Assembly (NCBI RefSeq): GCF_016901815.1
Contig: NZ_JACSNR010000001.1
Location: 409,786-473,785, forward strand
From: Hydrogenoanaerobacterium saccharovorans
Lineage (GTDB): Bacteria > Bacillota > Clostridia > Oscillospirales > Ruminococcaceae
Direction: 5' to 3'
DNA: 64,000 nt
Shown here: positions 18,526 through 26,615 of the stretch, in pieces
Position numbering within the stretch: the stretch's first letter is position 1
Layout: each line of letters begins with the position of its first letter
Notes under the pieces: generated by a model
What the model was told of the DNA's origin: nothing
Databases searched by the model: none
Seen by the model: the letters and a program-made list of their open reading frames with translations, nothing else
Position numbers and translations under genes: made by a program

Positions 18526-20193
18526 ATGCTCAGTGACATTGAAATCGCTTCCGCAGCCAAGATGCTGCCCATCGACCAGATCGCGCGGTCTCTCGGTGTG
18601 CTGCCCGAAGAACTGGAACCCTATGGACGCTATAAGGCCAAGCTTGCCGAAAGCATCTACAAGCGTCTGGCTGACCGGGAAAACGGCAAACTGATCCTGG
18701 TTACCGCCATCAACCCCACTCCCGCCGGTGAGGGCAAAACCACCACCACCGTAGGTCTGGGCGAGGCGATGCCCCGCATCGGCAAGAAGGCTATCATCGC
18801 CCTGCGTGAGCCCTCTCTCGGCCCGGTATTCGGCGTCAAGGGCGGTGCTGCCGGCGGCGGCTATTCCCAGGTTGTCCCCATGGAGGACATCAACCTCCAC
18901 TTCACCGGCGATATGCATGCCATCACCGCCGCCAACAACCTGCTCTGCGCCCTCATCGACAACCACATCCAGCAGGGCAATGTACTGGGCATCGACCCCC
19001 GCCGCATTCTCTTCAAGCGCTGCCTGGATATGAACGACCGTGCCCTGCGTCACACCATCATCGGTCTGGGCGGCAAGGCAAACGGCACCCCCAGAGAGGA
19101 CGGCTTCCAGATCACCGTAGCCAGTGAGGTGATGGCGATCCTCTGCCTGGCTGCGGACCTGCCCGACCTCAAGAAGCGTCTGGGCGATATTCTGGTGGCC
19201 TATACCTATGCCGGAGATCCGGTCTACTGCCGGGATCTCAAGGCTGAAGGTTCGATGACTGCCCTGCTCAAGGACGCCATCAAGCCCAACCTGATCCAGA
19301 CCCTGGAGAACACCCCTGCCCTGATGCACGGCGGTCCCTTTGCCAACATCGCCCACGGCTGCAACTCGGTGCGTGCCACCAAGCTGGCCCTGAAGCTGGC
19401 AGACTACTGCATCACCGAGGCCGGCTTCGGCTCCGACCTGGGTGCTGAAAAGTTCATGGACATCAAGTGCCGCATGGCAGGACTGGCGCCGTCGGCTGTG
19501 GTGCTGGTAGCCACCATCCGTGCCCTCAAGTATAATGGCGGCGTCGCCAAGGCCGATCTCTCCCAGGAGAATGTGGAGGCGCTGAAAAAGGGTCTGCCCA
19601 ACCTGGAAAAGCATATCGAAAACATGAAGAAATTCGGCGTGCCGGTAGTGGTTGCCATCAACCGGTTCGGCACCGATACCGATGCTGAAATCGCAGTCCT
19701 CTCCGAGGCCATGGAGAAGAACGGCGTAGCCTTCTCGCTGTGCGAACACTTTGCCAAGGGCGGCGAAGGCGCCATGGACCTGGCAGAAAAGGTCGTGGCT
19801 GCCTGTGAGGAGCCCTCGGACTTCCACCCCATCTATGAGCTGGATCGTCCGGTGGAGGAGAAGATCGAAACCATCTGCCGGGAGATCTACGGCGCTGCCG
19901 GTGTGGAATACTCCGCTGCCGCAAAGAAGGCCATCAAGGACATCACTGCCCTGGGCAAGGGCGGCCTTCCCATCTGCATGGCAAAGACCCAGTACTCCCT
20001 GTCGGACAACCAGAAGCTGCTGGGCCGTCCCGAAGGCTTCACCATCCATGTGGGAGAAGTACGGCTGTCGGCTGGCGCGGGCTTCATCGTCGTCCAGACC
20101 GGCGACATCATGACCATGCCCGGCCTGCCCAAGGTACCGGCTGCCAATCAGATCGATGTGGACGAGGACGGTCAGATCCTGGGTCTGTTCTGA
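18526..20193 (+). CDS. fhs: Formate--tetrahydrofolate ligase
   Basis: Fhs joins formate to tetrahydrofolate using ATP, giving 10-formyl-THF for purine and Met-tRNA formylation in anaerobes. The 555-residue frame has the P-loop [18 protein letters not shown] (about 66-83), [38 protein letters not shown] and the C-terminal [19 protein letters not shown]. Full length for the family. ATG 18526 follows AAGGAGGTCAAACGAAATC. It is the first gene of fhs-tsaE-tsaB-rpiB-upp, which links one-carbon, tRNA-modification and nucleotide salvage genes in one transcript. Confidence 0.97.
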   Translation: MLSDIEIASAAKMLPIDQIARSLGVLPEELEPYGRYKAKLAESIYKRLADRENGKLILVTAINPTPAGEGKTTTTVGLGEAMPRIGKKAIIALREPSLGPVFGVKGGAAGGGYSQVVPMEDINLHFTGDMHAITAANNLLCALIDNHIQQGNVLGIDPRRILFKRCLDMNDRALRHTIIGLGGKANGTPREDGFQITVASEVMAILCLAADLPDLKKRLGDILVAYTYAGDPVYCRDLKAEGSMTALLKDAIKPNLIQTLENTPALMHGGPFANIAHGCNSVRATKLALKLADYCITEAGFGSDLGAEKFMDIKCRMAGLAPSAVVLVATIRALKYNGGVAKADLSQENVEALKKGLPNLEKHIENMKKFGVPVVVAINRFGTDTDAEIAVLSEAMEKNGVAFSLCEHFAKGGEGAMDLAEKVVAACEEPSDFHPIYELDRPVEEKIETICREIYGAAGVEYSAAAKKAIKDITALGKGGLPICMAKTQYSLSDNQKLLGRPEGFTIHVGEVRLSAGAGFIVVQTGDIMTMPGLPKVPAANQIDVDEDGQILGLF

Positions 20194-20224
20194 TTTTTCC
20201 CAAATCAAAAGGAGCGTAACCAAT

Positions 20225-20656
20225 TTGCAGAAATTCATCAGTTCCTCCCCGGCAGAGACCGAACAGATCGCCGCGGAGTTTGCAAAGACCCTCCGGGGCG
20301 GCGAAGTGCTGGCTTTCCGGGGCGGACTGGGCATGGGCAAGACCTGTTTTACACGGGGGCTTGCCGCCGGTCTGGGCATCGACCCCGCCGAAGTATCCAG
20401 TCCCACCTTTGCCCTGGTCAATGAATACCGGGGCGGTCGGCTCCCGCTCTGGCACTTTGATATGTACCGGGTGGAGAGCTTTGACGCCCTCTATTCCACC
20501 GGCTTTTTCGACTATCTCGACCTCGGCGGCGTCCTGGCGCTGGAGTGGAGCGAAAATATCGACGGCGCCCTGCCCGAGGGCACTATCTACATCACCTTTG
20601 AACGCCTCGGGGACGAGAGCCGTTCCATCACCATTGAAGGAGGTGCCGGAAAGTGA
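20225..20656 (+). CDS. tsaE: tRNA t6A synthesis ATPase TsaE
   Basis: TsaE is the ATPase that resets the TsaB-TsaD complex during N6-threonylcarbamoyladenosine synthesis on ANN-decoding tRNAs. The 143-residue frame has the P-loop FRGGLGMGKTCFTRGLAAGLG (about 35-55), SSPTFALVNEY, LWHFDMYRV and LALEWSENI, all family signatures. The start is TTG 20225 (LQKFISS), with AAAGGAG upstream; no ATG fits. Its TGA stop overlaps the GTG start of tsaB by four bases, so the two are coupled. Confidence 0.94.
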   Translation: MQKFISSSPAETEQIAAEFAKTLRGGEVLAFRGGLGMGKTCFTRGLAAGLGIDPAEVSSPTFALVNEYRGGRLPLWHFDMYRVESFDALYSTGFFDYLDLGGVLALEWSENIDGALPEGTIYITFERLGDESRSITIEGGAGK

Positions 20657-21363
20657 AGATCTTTGTACTGGATACCTCCTCCAAGGCGGCTTCGGCGGCG
20701 GTATGGGAGGACGGTCACCTGCTGGCGGACTGCTGGCAGAACACTGGACGCACCCATTCGGTCACCAGCCTGCCCATGGCAGAAAATCTGCTGGCAGACT
20801 GTTCCCGCACCCTGGAGGAGATGGATGCCCTGGCAGTCACAGCCGGACCGGGGTCCTTTACCGGACTGCGCATCGGTATGGCGATGATCAAGGGCATGGG
20901 CTTTGCCCTGGGCAAGCCCTGTATCCCCCTCTCCACTCTGGAGGGGCTGGCCTGGAATCTCCGGGGCTGGCCCGGACTGATCTGCCCGGTGATGGATGCC
21001 CGGGTGGGACAGGTCTACACCGCCCTGTTCCGGTGGGAAAACGGGAAAATGCACCGGCTGATGGACGACTGTGCCATTGCGGCGGACGAGCTGCGGGAAC
21101 ATCTGGCAGAATATGGGGCAGAACCGAAAATTCTGGTAGGCGACGGAGCCATGCTCTGTTATAATAAATTTGAAGGACAGCTGGAGAACCTCTCCATGGC
21201 GCCGGATCATCTGCTGCATCAGCGGGCAGGAGCCATGGCAGAGCTGGCGGCATCGCTGCTGGCAGAGGGCAAGACCGTTTCTGCCGGAGAACTGGCGCCG
21301 GTCTATCTGCGGCTGCCCCAGGCTGAACGGGAGCTCAAGCTCCGGCAGCAGAAAGGCGAGTGA
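20653..21363 (+). CDS. tsaB: tRNA t6A dimerisation subunit TsaB
   Basis: TsaB is the inactive ASKHA partner that dimerises with TsaD for t6A synthesis. The 236-residue frame has ILDTS-type start (FVLDTSSKAASAAV), NTGRTHSVTSLPMAENLL, DALAVTAGPGSFTGLRIGMAMIKGMGFAL (about 59-87) and VMDARVGQVYTALF. The start is GTG 20653, overlapping the tsaE stop, with GAAGGAGG close upstream. Its partner tsaD is not here but at 32511-33542 after polA and rimI. Confidence 0.94.
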   Translation: MKIFVLDTSSKAASAAVWEDGHLLADCWQNTGRTHSVTSLPMAENLLADCSRTLEEMDALAVTAGPGSFTGLRIGMAMIKGMGFALGKPCIPLSTLEGLAWNLRGWPGLICPVMDARVGQVYTALFRWENGKMHRLMDDCAIAADELREHLAEYGAEPKILVGDGAMLCYNKFEGQLENLSMAPDHLLHQRAGAMAELAASLLAEGKTVSAGELAPVYLRLPQAERELKLRQQKGE

Positions 21364-21369
21364 GGGTTT

Positions 21370-21807
21370 ATGAAATTGGCACTTGGCTGTGACCATGGCG
21401 GTTATCTGCTCAAGGAAGAAGTAAAAAAACACCTGGACGAAAAGGGCATCGAATATGTGGACTTCGGCTGCCACAGCACCGAATCCTGTGACTATCCCGA
21501 TATGGCGGATGCCCCCTGCAAAGCGGTAACCAGCGGCGAGTGCACCTTTGCGCTGCTGTTCTGCGGCACCGGCATTGGCATCTCCATTGCCGCCAATAAG
21601 CACAAGGGCATCCGGGCAGCCTGCTGCTCTGATTGCTTCAGCGCCCGTGCCACCCGCATGCACAATGACGCCAATGTACTGTGCATGGGCGGCCGTGTTG
21701 TAGGTCCTGGTCTGGCCTGCCAGATGGTGGATGAGTTCCTGTCCGCTTCCTTTGAGGGCGGACGGCATCAGCGCCGTGTGGATAAGCTCACTGCCCTGGA
21801 ACAGTGA
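21370..21807 (+). CDS. rpiB: Ribose-5-phosphate isomerase B
   Basis: RpiB interconverts ribose 5-phosphate and ribulose 5-phosphate in the pentose phosphate pathway, giving substrate for PRPP synthesis. The 145-residue frame has LGCDHGGYLLKEEVKKHL (about 5-22), the catalytic-site FCGTGIGISIAANKHKGIRAA and the NDANVLCMGGRVVGPGLA region. The active Cys of the family (FCGTG) is present. It begins six bases after tsaB. A LacAB-type sugar isomerase is an alternative, but the single gene next to upp favours RpiB. Confidence 0.93.
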   Translation: MKLALGCDHGGYLLKEEVKKHLDEKGIEYVDFGCHSTESCDYPDMADAPCKAVTSGECTFALLFCGTGIGISIAANKHKGIRAACCSDCFSARATRMHNDANVLCMGGRVVGPGLACQMVDEFLSASFEGGRHQRRVDKLTALEQ

Positions 21808-21872
21808 TTCCTGTATGAGAAAAGGCGGTTCCGTCTTTTGCTGATAAACCTATATCGAGAGGAGTTTTTTAT

Positions 21873-22505
21873 ATGGCTATTACCCCCTTCATTGCGGACC
21901 ATCCGCTGATCCAGCACAAGCTGACCCTGCTCCGGGACAAGAACACCGGCTCCAAGGAATTCCGGGAACTGATCGCAGAGATCACCATGCTGCTCTGCTA
22001 TGAAGCAACCCGTGACCTCCCCCTCAAGGAAGTGGAGATCGAAACTCCCATGGCTGTCACCAAGACTCAGGTGATCTCGGGCCGCAAGCTGGCCTTTGTA
22101 CCGATCCTTCGTGCCGGTCTGGGCATGGTGGACGGTGTTATGCAGCTGGTTCCTGCTGCCAAGGTAGGTCATATCGGTCTATACCGTGACCCCGAGACCG
22201 CTCTGCCGGTGGAATACTACTGCAAGCTCCCCAATGACATTGCCAACCGTGAAGTCATTGTCCTCGATCCCATGCTGGCAACCGGTGGTTCTGCCATTGA
22301 TGCCATCACCCAGATCAAGGCCCGGGGTGTCAAGAACATCAAGTTCATGTGCATCATTGCCGCTCCTGAGGGTCTGCGGGCTCTGCAGGACGCTCACCCC
22401 GATGTGAAGATCTACTGCGCCTCTCTGGATGACCATCTGGACGAGCACAAGTACATCATTCCCGGTCTGGGCGATGCCGGCGACCGTATCTTCGGCACCA
22501 AGTAA
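21873..22505 (+). CDS. upp: Uracil phosphoribosyltransferase
   Basis: Upp converts uracil and PRPP to UMP for pyrimidine salvage. The 210-residue frame has [27 protein letters not shown] at the N-terminus, [14 protein letters not shown], and the PRPP-binding motif [18 protein letters not shown] (about 127-144), ending with the uracil-binding [18 protein letters not shown] 21873 follows GAGAGGAGTTTTTTAT. It follows rpiB by 65 bases as in Bacillus-like rpiB-upp neighbourhoods and ends at a strong terminator. Confidence 0.97.
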   Translation: MAITPFIADHPLIQHKLTLLRDKNTGSKEFRELIAEITMLLCYEATRDLPLKEVEIETPMAVTKTQVISGRKLAFVPILRAGLGMVDGVMQLVPAAKVGHIGLYRDPETALPVEYYCKLPNDIANREVIVLDPMLATGGSAIDAITQIKARGVKNIKFMCIIAAPEGLRALQDAHPDVKIYCASLDDHLDEHKYIIPGLGDAGDRIFGTK

Positions 22506-22522
22506 TCCCTGTCGTGAATCAG

Positions 22523-22557
22523 AAAAGCGGAGGAAACTTCCTCCGCTTTTTTCTTTT
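22523..22557 (+). terminator. Terminator of the fhs-upp operon
   Basis: AAAAGCGGAGGAA and TTCCTCCGCTTTT form the stem, followed by TTCTTTT. Confidence 0.9.
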
Positions 22558-22561
22558 ATGG

Positions 22562-22981
22562 CATGGCTTCCATTCCCGGCTGTGTGATGCGGAAGCGTCC
22601 ATAGCCCCACAGCGCCCGGCAATGGGCTGTGCGGTTTCCGGGACGGAGAGCTATAAAGCAGTGTTCCTCCGGCGGCTCTGCCGGAAAAGTCCCCTCAGCT
22701 TTCCTGCTTCCGGCTGGATGGTGTGAAAGCGCCAGTGCCCCCACTGCGCCCCGGCAATGGACTGTGCGGTTTCCTAAGCAGCGAGCCGTAAATCAGTGCC
22801 TCCAGCGGGCTCTGACGGAAAAGCCCCCTCGGCTTTCCTGCTTCCGGCTGGGTGGCGCAGAAGCGCCAGTGCCCCGACAATGAGCCATGCGGTTTCCGGG
22901 GCGGAGAGCCATAAAGCAAGTGCCTCCAGCGGCTCTGGCGGAAAAGCCCTCGGCTTTCCCAGCTTCTGCGCAGCAAAAAAG
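22562..22981. repeat. Degenerate tandem repeat, about 3.3 units of 123-135 bp
   Basis: The segment AATGGGCTGTGCGGTTTCC recurs with changes at 22621, 22756 and 22879, giving periods of about 135 and 123 bases. Each unit continues with GGCTCTG(A/C)CGGAAAAG(T/C)CC and CTTTCCTGCTTCCGGCTG. A partial unit lies at 22562-22608. Units differ by substitutions and small indels, and open frames on both strands carry the repeat but lack good starts, so I treat it as non-coding. The function is unknown. Confidence 0.8.
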
Positions 22982-23009
22982 GGAGAGGCATTCCTGCCTC
23001 TCCCTTTGA
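22976..23009 (-). terminator. Terminator after the cyclophilin gene
   Basis: AAAGGGAGAGGCA and TGCCTCTCCCTTT form the stem, with six T residues on the minus strand. It abuts the last tandem repeat unit. Confidence 0.9.
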
Positions 23010-23026
23010 TCGTCCGGACAATCGGC

Positions 23027-23806
23027 TTAGCCGTTATACAGCTCGCCGAAGGTCTTGAACTCAATATTCTCGATGATGACATCATCCACGGGCATATCGT
23101 TTGCATCGGTTTCAACGCCGGCAATGGCATCTACCACATCCATGCCCTTGATCACCTGACCAAAGACAGTGTGACGGTAATCCAGCCAGGGAGTGCCGCC
23201 GATCTCCTCGTACTTGGCGGCAACCTCATCGCCGAATACATCGGGCAGATCCTTCATCTGGCTGATCAGCGACGGGTCGGTGGTGTTGGCCTGTACGATG
23301 AAGAACTGGCTGCCATTGGTGTTTTCACCGCTGTTTGCCATGGACAGGGCGCCGCGGAAGTTGTGCAGTTCCTTGGAGAACTCATCTTCAAACGGCTCAC
23401 CCCAGATGCTCTGACCGCCGGTGCCGTTGCCATTGGGATCGCCGCCCTGGATCATGAAGCCATCAATGACCCGATGGAACCGCAGGCCGTTGTAATACCC
23501 CTTTTCTGCCAGGGTAGTGAAGTTCTCCACTGCCTTGGGAGCCTGTTCGGGGAAGAACATGATCTGAATCTCACCCATGGAAGTGGTGACAACCGCAATC
23601 TGTGCGTCGTCAGCAGGTTTTGTGAACTGAAGCAATGTGGAACCCTCCTCAAAAAGATAATCCGAGCTGCCGGTGGTTTCAGCCGACTGGCTCTGGGACG
23701 ATGAGCTGCTCTGGCTCTGGGAGGATTCCTCCCCCGACGGGCTGCAGGCTGTCACCAGACCCACTGTCAGCACCGCCGCAAGCAGCAATGCAAGCTGTTT
23801 CGGCAT
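23027..23806 (-). CDS. Peptidyl-prolyl cis-trans isomerase, cyclophilin-type lipoprotein
   Basis: Cyclophilins catalyse proline isomerisation; this one is exported. The 259-residue frame starts MPKQLALLLAAVLTVGLVTACSPS, with lipobox VTAC and a Ser/Gln-rich linker (about 25-45). The cyclophilin domain is complete: KGYYNGLRFHRVIDGFMIQGGDPNGNG, GALSMANSGENTNGSQFFI and HTVFGQVIKGMDVVDAIA; Arg and Phe of FHRVI and the GSQFFI motif line the active site. ATG 23806 is chosen for the signal peptide and a GGAG upstream. It has its own promoter at 23895-23923 and a terminator, so it stands alone. Confidence 0.93.
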   Translation of the reverse strand: MPKQLALLLAAVLTVGLVTACSPSGEESSQSQSSSSSQSQSAETTGSSDYLFEEGSTLLQFTKPADDAQIAVVTTSMGEIQIMFFPEQAPKAVENFTTLAEKGYYNGLRFHRVIDGFMIQGGDPNGNGTGGQSIWGEPFEDEFSKELHNFRGALSMANSGENTNGSQFFIVQANTTDPSLISQMKDLPDVFGDEVAAKYEEIGGTPWLDYRHTVFGQVIKGMDVVDAIAGVETDANDMPVDDVIIENIEFKTFGELYNG

Positions 23807-23894
23807 GCTTTGAAATTCTCCTCTCCATCTGCCATGGCGCGCTGATTCTGTATCAGACAGACACCAGGCTTTTCTGGAATTTTGGTACCAGAAT

Positions 23895-23923
23895 ATTGTA
23901 GCGCAAAAGTCCTGGTTTGTAAA
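23895..23923 (-). promoter_or_regulatory. Cyclophilin gene promoter
   Basis: TTTACA and TACAAT on the minus strand are 17 bases apart. It lies just after the terminator of the upstream candidate RNA. Confidence 0.75.
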
Positions 23924-23981
23924 AGCCTTCCCCTGAAATTTTTTGTAAATAATTTTTGGCTGAATGTTAAAAAAGCACAGC

Positions 23982-24014
23982 AAAAAGCCACCTCATCATC
24001 TGGGGTGGCTTTTT
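23982..24014 (-). terminator. Terminator of the candidate large RNA
   Basis: AAAAAGCCACC and GGTGGCTTTTT form a perfect 11-bp stem. It has a T run on both strands and closes the minus-strand RNA. Confidence 0.85.
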
Positions 24015-24560
24015 ATATCGCAAAGTCTACATTCATTTATGATACCTGTCCATGGTCTGACTGACTAATCACTCCAGCCCGACCGGACTGCCTCTTTTTT
24101 CATTCGTGGTTTTCCGTTTTACGATTGGGCTTTTGTTTATGAATCCTTATTATGATCGGATCTTATGCGTTCATCGGACTCACCTTGTATCAAATTGTAT
24201 CCTTGACTTTTGCTTCTTTATTATTCACTTGTCCCTAGACCTGAAAACATTGGCACTCTCATACCGTTTTCAAGTTGTCGTGTTCGGCCTGCTCTGCCAG
24301 GACATCCCGACTCTCTGTTATCGGGTCAGCCTGTGTTCTGTCGGACCGCTCCTTCGGCAAGCTATGGTTATCACCTGTGGATTATGGGGAGATCTGTTTC
24401 ACTCATCTGTTTTTACTCCCCGGATATTGCCCGTTGCGGCTATCGGTCAGAACCTGCGGTGCAGGCGTCTGAATGCTTCGGTTCCTCGTACATTGGCGAC
24501 GCCTCCTATCTTTTGTTTTCCTTCTGACTCTTGCTCGGAAGCTCTGGTTGCTTTCCTTGT
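23982..24560 (-). ncRNA. Candidate large structured non-coding RNA (about 580 nt)
   Basis: This stretch has a near-consensus minus-strand promoter directly upstream and an intrinsic terminator at its end, but no plausible gene inside. Read on the minus strand it is A-rich between stems and folds locally: GGCGTC...GACGCC enclosing AATG...CATT, GGGGAG...CTCCCC, CAGG-CCCGA...TCGGG-CCTG, and CTTGAAAAC...GTTTTCAGG with an inner GGTA...TGCC. It is more A/T-rich than its neighbours. I could not find the hallmarks of tmRNA, RNase P RNA or SRP RNA. The length is in the range of known large bacterial RNAs such as ROOL and OLE, but I cannot match either. Exact ends are inferred. Confidence 0.6.
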
Positions 24561-24564
24561 CTAT

Positions 24565-24593
24565 AATATAGCATTGTTAGTCGATATTGTCAA
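24565..24593 (-). promoter_or_regulatory. Promoter of the candidate large RNA
   Basis: TTGACA and TATATT are exactly 17 bases apart on the minus strand, one of the best promoters in the window. It diverges from the DUF1292 promoter. Confidence 0.85.
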
Positions 24594-24648
24594 TAGTTTT
24601 CCACGAATTTTATTTTTTATGTGAAGTTTTACTGCCGGCACTTTGTTA

Positions 24649-24677
24649 TTGACTTCTCATCACCGGCGAATTATAAT
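24649..24677 (+). promoter_or_regulatory. DUF1292 gene promoter
   Basis: TTGACT and TATAAT are 17 bases apart, about 60 bases before the gene start. Confidence 0.8.
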
Positions 24678-24743
24678 TATAGACAGTGATACGGAAACCC
24701 GTTCCGGATTACAAGCTCAAATGATTGTTTCAGGAGTACAGAA

Positions 24744-25046
24744 ATGGACAATACTATGGATTACGGCGCCGATATCCTCACCCTGGTGGATGATGACGGC
24801 GTAGAGCATCAGTTTGAAGTAGCCGATACCATGGACTATGAGGACCATCAGTATATGGCTCTGGTTCCGGTATTCGATGAAGCCGAAGAGCTCCTCGAGG
24901 ACAGCGGCGAACTGCTGGTCCTGGAGATGGTAGAGCATGACGGCGAAGGCTACCTGGAGCCCATCGCAGACGAGGATCTCTTCAATACCATCGCTCATAT
25001 GTTTATGGAGCGTCTGGAAGAGGAATTCGACTTCGTCGAGGAATAA
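24744..25046 (+). CDS. DUF1292 (YrzB-like) acidic protein
   Basis: This 100-residue, very acidic protein (ILTLVDDDGVEHQFEVADTMDYEDHQYMALVPV) matches DUF1292, the YrzB family of Firmicutes, in its 'TLVDEDGxExxFEVLDxxEYxxxEYxVLLP' pattern. In Bacillus yrzB lies with the ruvX homologue yrrK; here ruvX is elsewhere. The function is unknown and the protein is probably cytoplasmic. ATG 24744 follows AGGAGTACAGAA. A tail of E/D-rich sequence (EDLFNTIAHMFMERLEEEFDFVEE) extends beyond the domain. A probable 6S RNA starts right after the stop. Confidence 0.85.
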   Translation: MDNTMDYGADILTLVDDDGVEHQFEVADTMDYEDHQYMALVPVFDEAEELLEDSGELLVLEMVEHDGEGYLEPIADEDLFNTIAHMFMERLEEEFDFVEE

Positions 25047-25059
25047 GGCCTGCGCGATT

Positions 25060-25245
25060 CCTGCTGTGTTCGCCTATAAGCTGTTTTATTTAATCCAACA
25101 TGTTTAATTAGGGAGCTACGCTCCACCGGCAGACTTCAGACCTCCCGCCCCCAGGGCGGAAGAAGGGAGGACGAAACCGGCGGGCAGGCACCCACCTGTC
25201 TTTACGATGGGTTACAATCATCAGCATTACGGCACAGCGGGTTTC
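25060..25245 (+). ncRNA. ssrS: Probable 6S RNA
   Basis: 6S RNA binds RNA polymerase as a mimic of an open promoter. The 186-base stretch closes with a perfect terminal pairing (CCTGCTGTG 25060-25068 with CACAGCGGG 25233-25241), has a large asymmetric A/T-rich internal bulge and a terminal hairpin (CCTCCC GCCC...GGGC...GGGAGG), the overall plan of 6S RNA. It lies upstream of tcdA, the homologue of yrvM; as I recall, Bacillus 6S-1 RNA (bsrA) lies next to yrvM. No protein frame fits. Ends are estimated from the terminal stem. Confidence 0.6.
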
Positions 25246-25257
25246 TTTTACCTGCAC

Positions 25258-25292
25258 ACGGTCCCCGGTATTTTGGCCTGGGACCGTTTTTC
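25258..25292 (+). terminator. Terminator after the 6S-like RNA
   Basis: ACGGTCCC and GGGACCGT form the main stem, extended by GG/CC, followed by TTTTTCT. Confidence 0.85.
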
Positions 25293-25335
25293 TGTCTTAA
25301 AAAGCCGGCACAGCTGCCGGGAAAGGAGCATCAAT

Positions 25336-26067
25336 ATGGACAACTGGCTCGCACGCACCCGGCTGCTGCTCGGGGACGAAGCGGTAAACTCCCTCCGGCA
25401 CAGCCGGGTGGCAGTCCTGGGACTGGGAGGGGTCGGCGGTGCCGCGGCGGAAGCCATCTGCCGCAGCGGCGTAGGAGCCATGCTGCTGGCGGACTATGAT
25501 AAGGTGGACATCACCAACCTCAACCGGCAGCTCATCGCTGTGACCTCCACCGTAGGCCATGACAAGACCGAAGCAGCTGCCCGGCGGCTCCGGGACATCA
25601 ATCCGGAGCTGGATCTCACCCTCCGGGAAGGCCGCCTCACCCCCGAAAACCTGCCCGAGGTGCTGGACTGGCAGCCCGACTATATTCTCGACTGCATTGA
25701 CAATGTCACCGCCAAGCTGGCGCTCACCGTCCTCTGCCGGGAACGGGGCATCAGGCTCATCACCTGCCTGGGCACTGGCAACCGTCTGGACCCGTCCATG
25801 CTCCGGGTGGGGAACCTCCCGGACACCGCCGGCACCGGCTGTCCCCTCTCCCGCATCATGCGCAAGGAACTGCGCCGCCGGGGCATCACCGACCTGACCG
25901 TGGTCTACTCCCTGGAGGTACCGGTGGAGCCTGCGGGCGTACCTGCCGCCGACAACGGACGCCATCCGCCTGCCAGCATGGCCTTTGTGCCGCCAGCTGC
26001 CGGATTCCTGATGGCCTCCTATGCGGTGCGGGACCTGCTGGGTTTGCTGCCCCCTGCCGGACGCTGA
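25336..26067 (+). CDS. tcdA: tRNA threonylcarbamoyladenosine dehydratase TcdA (ThiF/HesA family)
   Basis: TcdA cyclises the t6A base at position 37 of ANN-decoding tRNAs to ct6A. The 243-residue frame has the E1-like nucleotide fold: VAVLGLGGVGGAAAEAICRSGVGAMLLADYDKVDITNLNRQLIA (about 25-68), DYILDCIDNVTAKLAL and the C-terminal MAFVPPAAGFLMASYAVRDLLG. Length and motifs match TcdA/YgdL rather than ThiF or MoeB. ATG 25336 follows AAAGGAGCATCAAT. It acts downstream of TsaB/D/E encoded elsewhere in the window and is followed by a terminator. Confidence 0.92.
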   Translation: MDNWLARTRLLLGDEAVNSLRHSRVAVLGLGGVGGAAAEAICRSGVGAMLLADYDKVDITNLNRQLIAVTSTVGHDKTEAAARRLRDINPELDLTLREGRLTPENLPEVLDWQPDYILDCIDNVTAKLALTVLCRERGIRLITCLGTGNRLDPSMLRVGNLPDTAGTGCPLSRIMRKELRRRGITDLTVVYSLEVPVEPAGVPAADNGRHPPASMAFVPPAAGFLMASYAVRDLLGLLPPAGR

Positions 26068-26098
26068 ATCCCTTTCCCCCCCTTTATAAAAAACAAAG

Positions 26099-26142
26099 AA
26101 CCGCCTGTCTGTCCTGACCGGGATGGACGGGCGGTTTTTTAT
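26099..26142 (+). terminator. Terminator after tcdA
   Basis: AACCGCC(T)GTC(T)GTCC pairs with GGACGGGCGGTT, followed by a T run. Confidence 0.85.
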
Positions 26143-26255
26143 GCGCAAAAACGGCGGAAAATTCTGCCTCCGGCAAAAATTCCGCATAGAACCGGCTTTG
26201 CCGGTGAAACTACGGCTGTGGGAAAAATTTCAGAGCGAAAGGCAGGCGATCCCCG

Positions 26256-26615
26256 ATGAAACTCTCACAGAAGGCACTGGGCTGGCTGGGCGGCGGTGTC
26301 ACCGGACTGCTCAACGGGCTGTTCGGGTCGGGCGGCGGCATGGTTGCGGTGCCGCTGCTGGAACACGGCGGTCTGGAACCCGCCCGGGCCCATGCCACTT
26401 CCATTGCGGTGATCCTGCCCCTCACCGCTCTCAGTGCCGGGAGCTATCTGTTTTCCGGGTCGGTGGATTTTTCGGAGGCTCTGCCCTACCTCCTCGGCGG
26501 TCTGCCGGGGTGCTGGGTGGGCAGCCGTCTGCTGGGCAAGCTCTCCTCCACCGCCCTGAGCCGGATCTTCGGGGTGCTGATCCTGTTTGCGGCCGGAAGG
26601 ATGTGGCTGTCATAG
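26256..26615 (+). CDS. TSUP (TauE/SafE) family membrane protein, N-terminal half
   Basis: TSUP proteins export or import sulfonates, sulfite or related anions. A full TSUP protein has about 250 residues in two repeats; this 119-residue frame is only the first repeat: WLGGGVTGLLNGLFGSGGGMVAVPLLEHGG (about 10-38), then three more hydrophobic segments ending FGVLILFAAGRMWLS. It overlaps by 13 bases with the second half at 26603, so the two are translationally coupled and probably form a heterodimer. The start ATG 26256 has only a weak binding site (AAAGGCAGGCG). Confidence 0.85.
   Translation: MKLSQKALGWLGGGVTGLLNGLFGSGGGMVAVPLLEHGGLEPARAHATSIAVILPLTALSAGSYLFSGSVDFSEALPYLLGGLPGCWVGSRLLGKLSSTALSRIFGVLILFAAGRMWLS

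Noticed and set aside
18514..20421. 635-codon open frame on the minus strand
   Set aside because: It is antisense to fhs and tsaE and lacks a start signal.
24361..24420. Hammerhead ribozyme in the large RNA (CAGATGAGTGAAAC)
   Set aside because: It resembles the core but lacks stem II and the flanking CTGATGA/GAAA arrangement.
23982..24560. Identity of the large RNA as tmRNA or RNase P RNA
   Set aside because: No tRNA-like ends or tag frame for tmRNA and no GAGGAAAGTCC-type core for RNase P could be found on either strand.
24106..24624. 172-codon open frame on the plus strand
   Set aside because: It covers the candidate large RNA and its promoter; Phe/Cys/Ser-rich composition and no binding site make it implausible as a protein.
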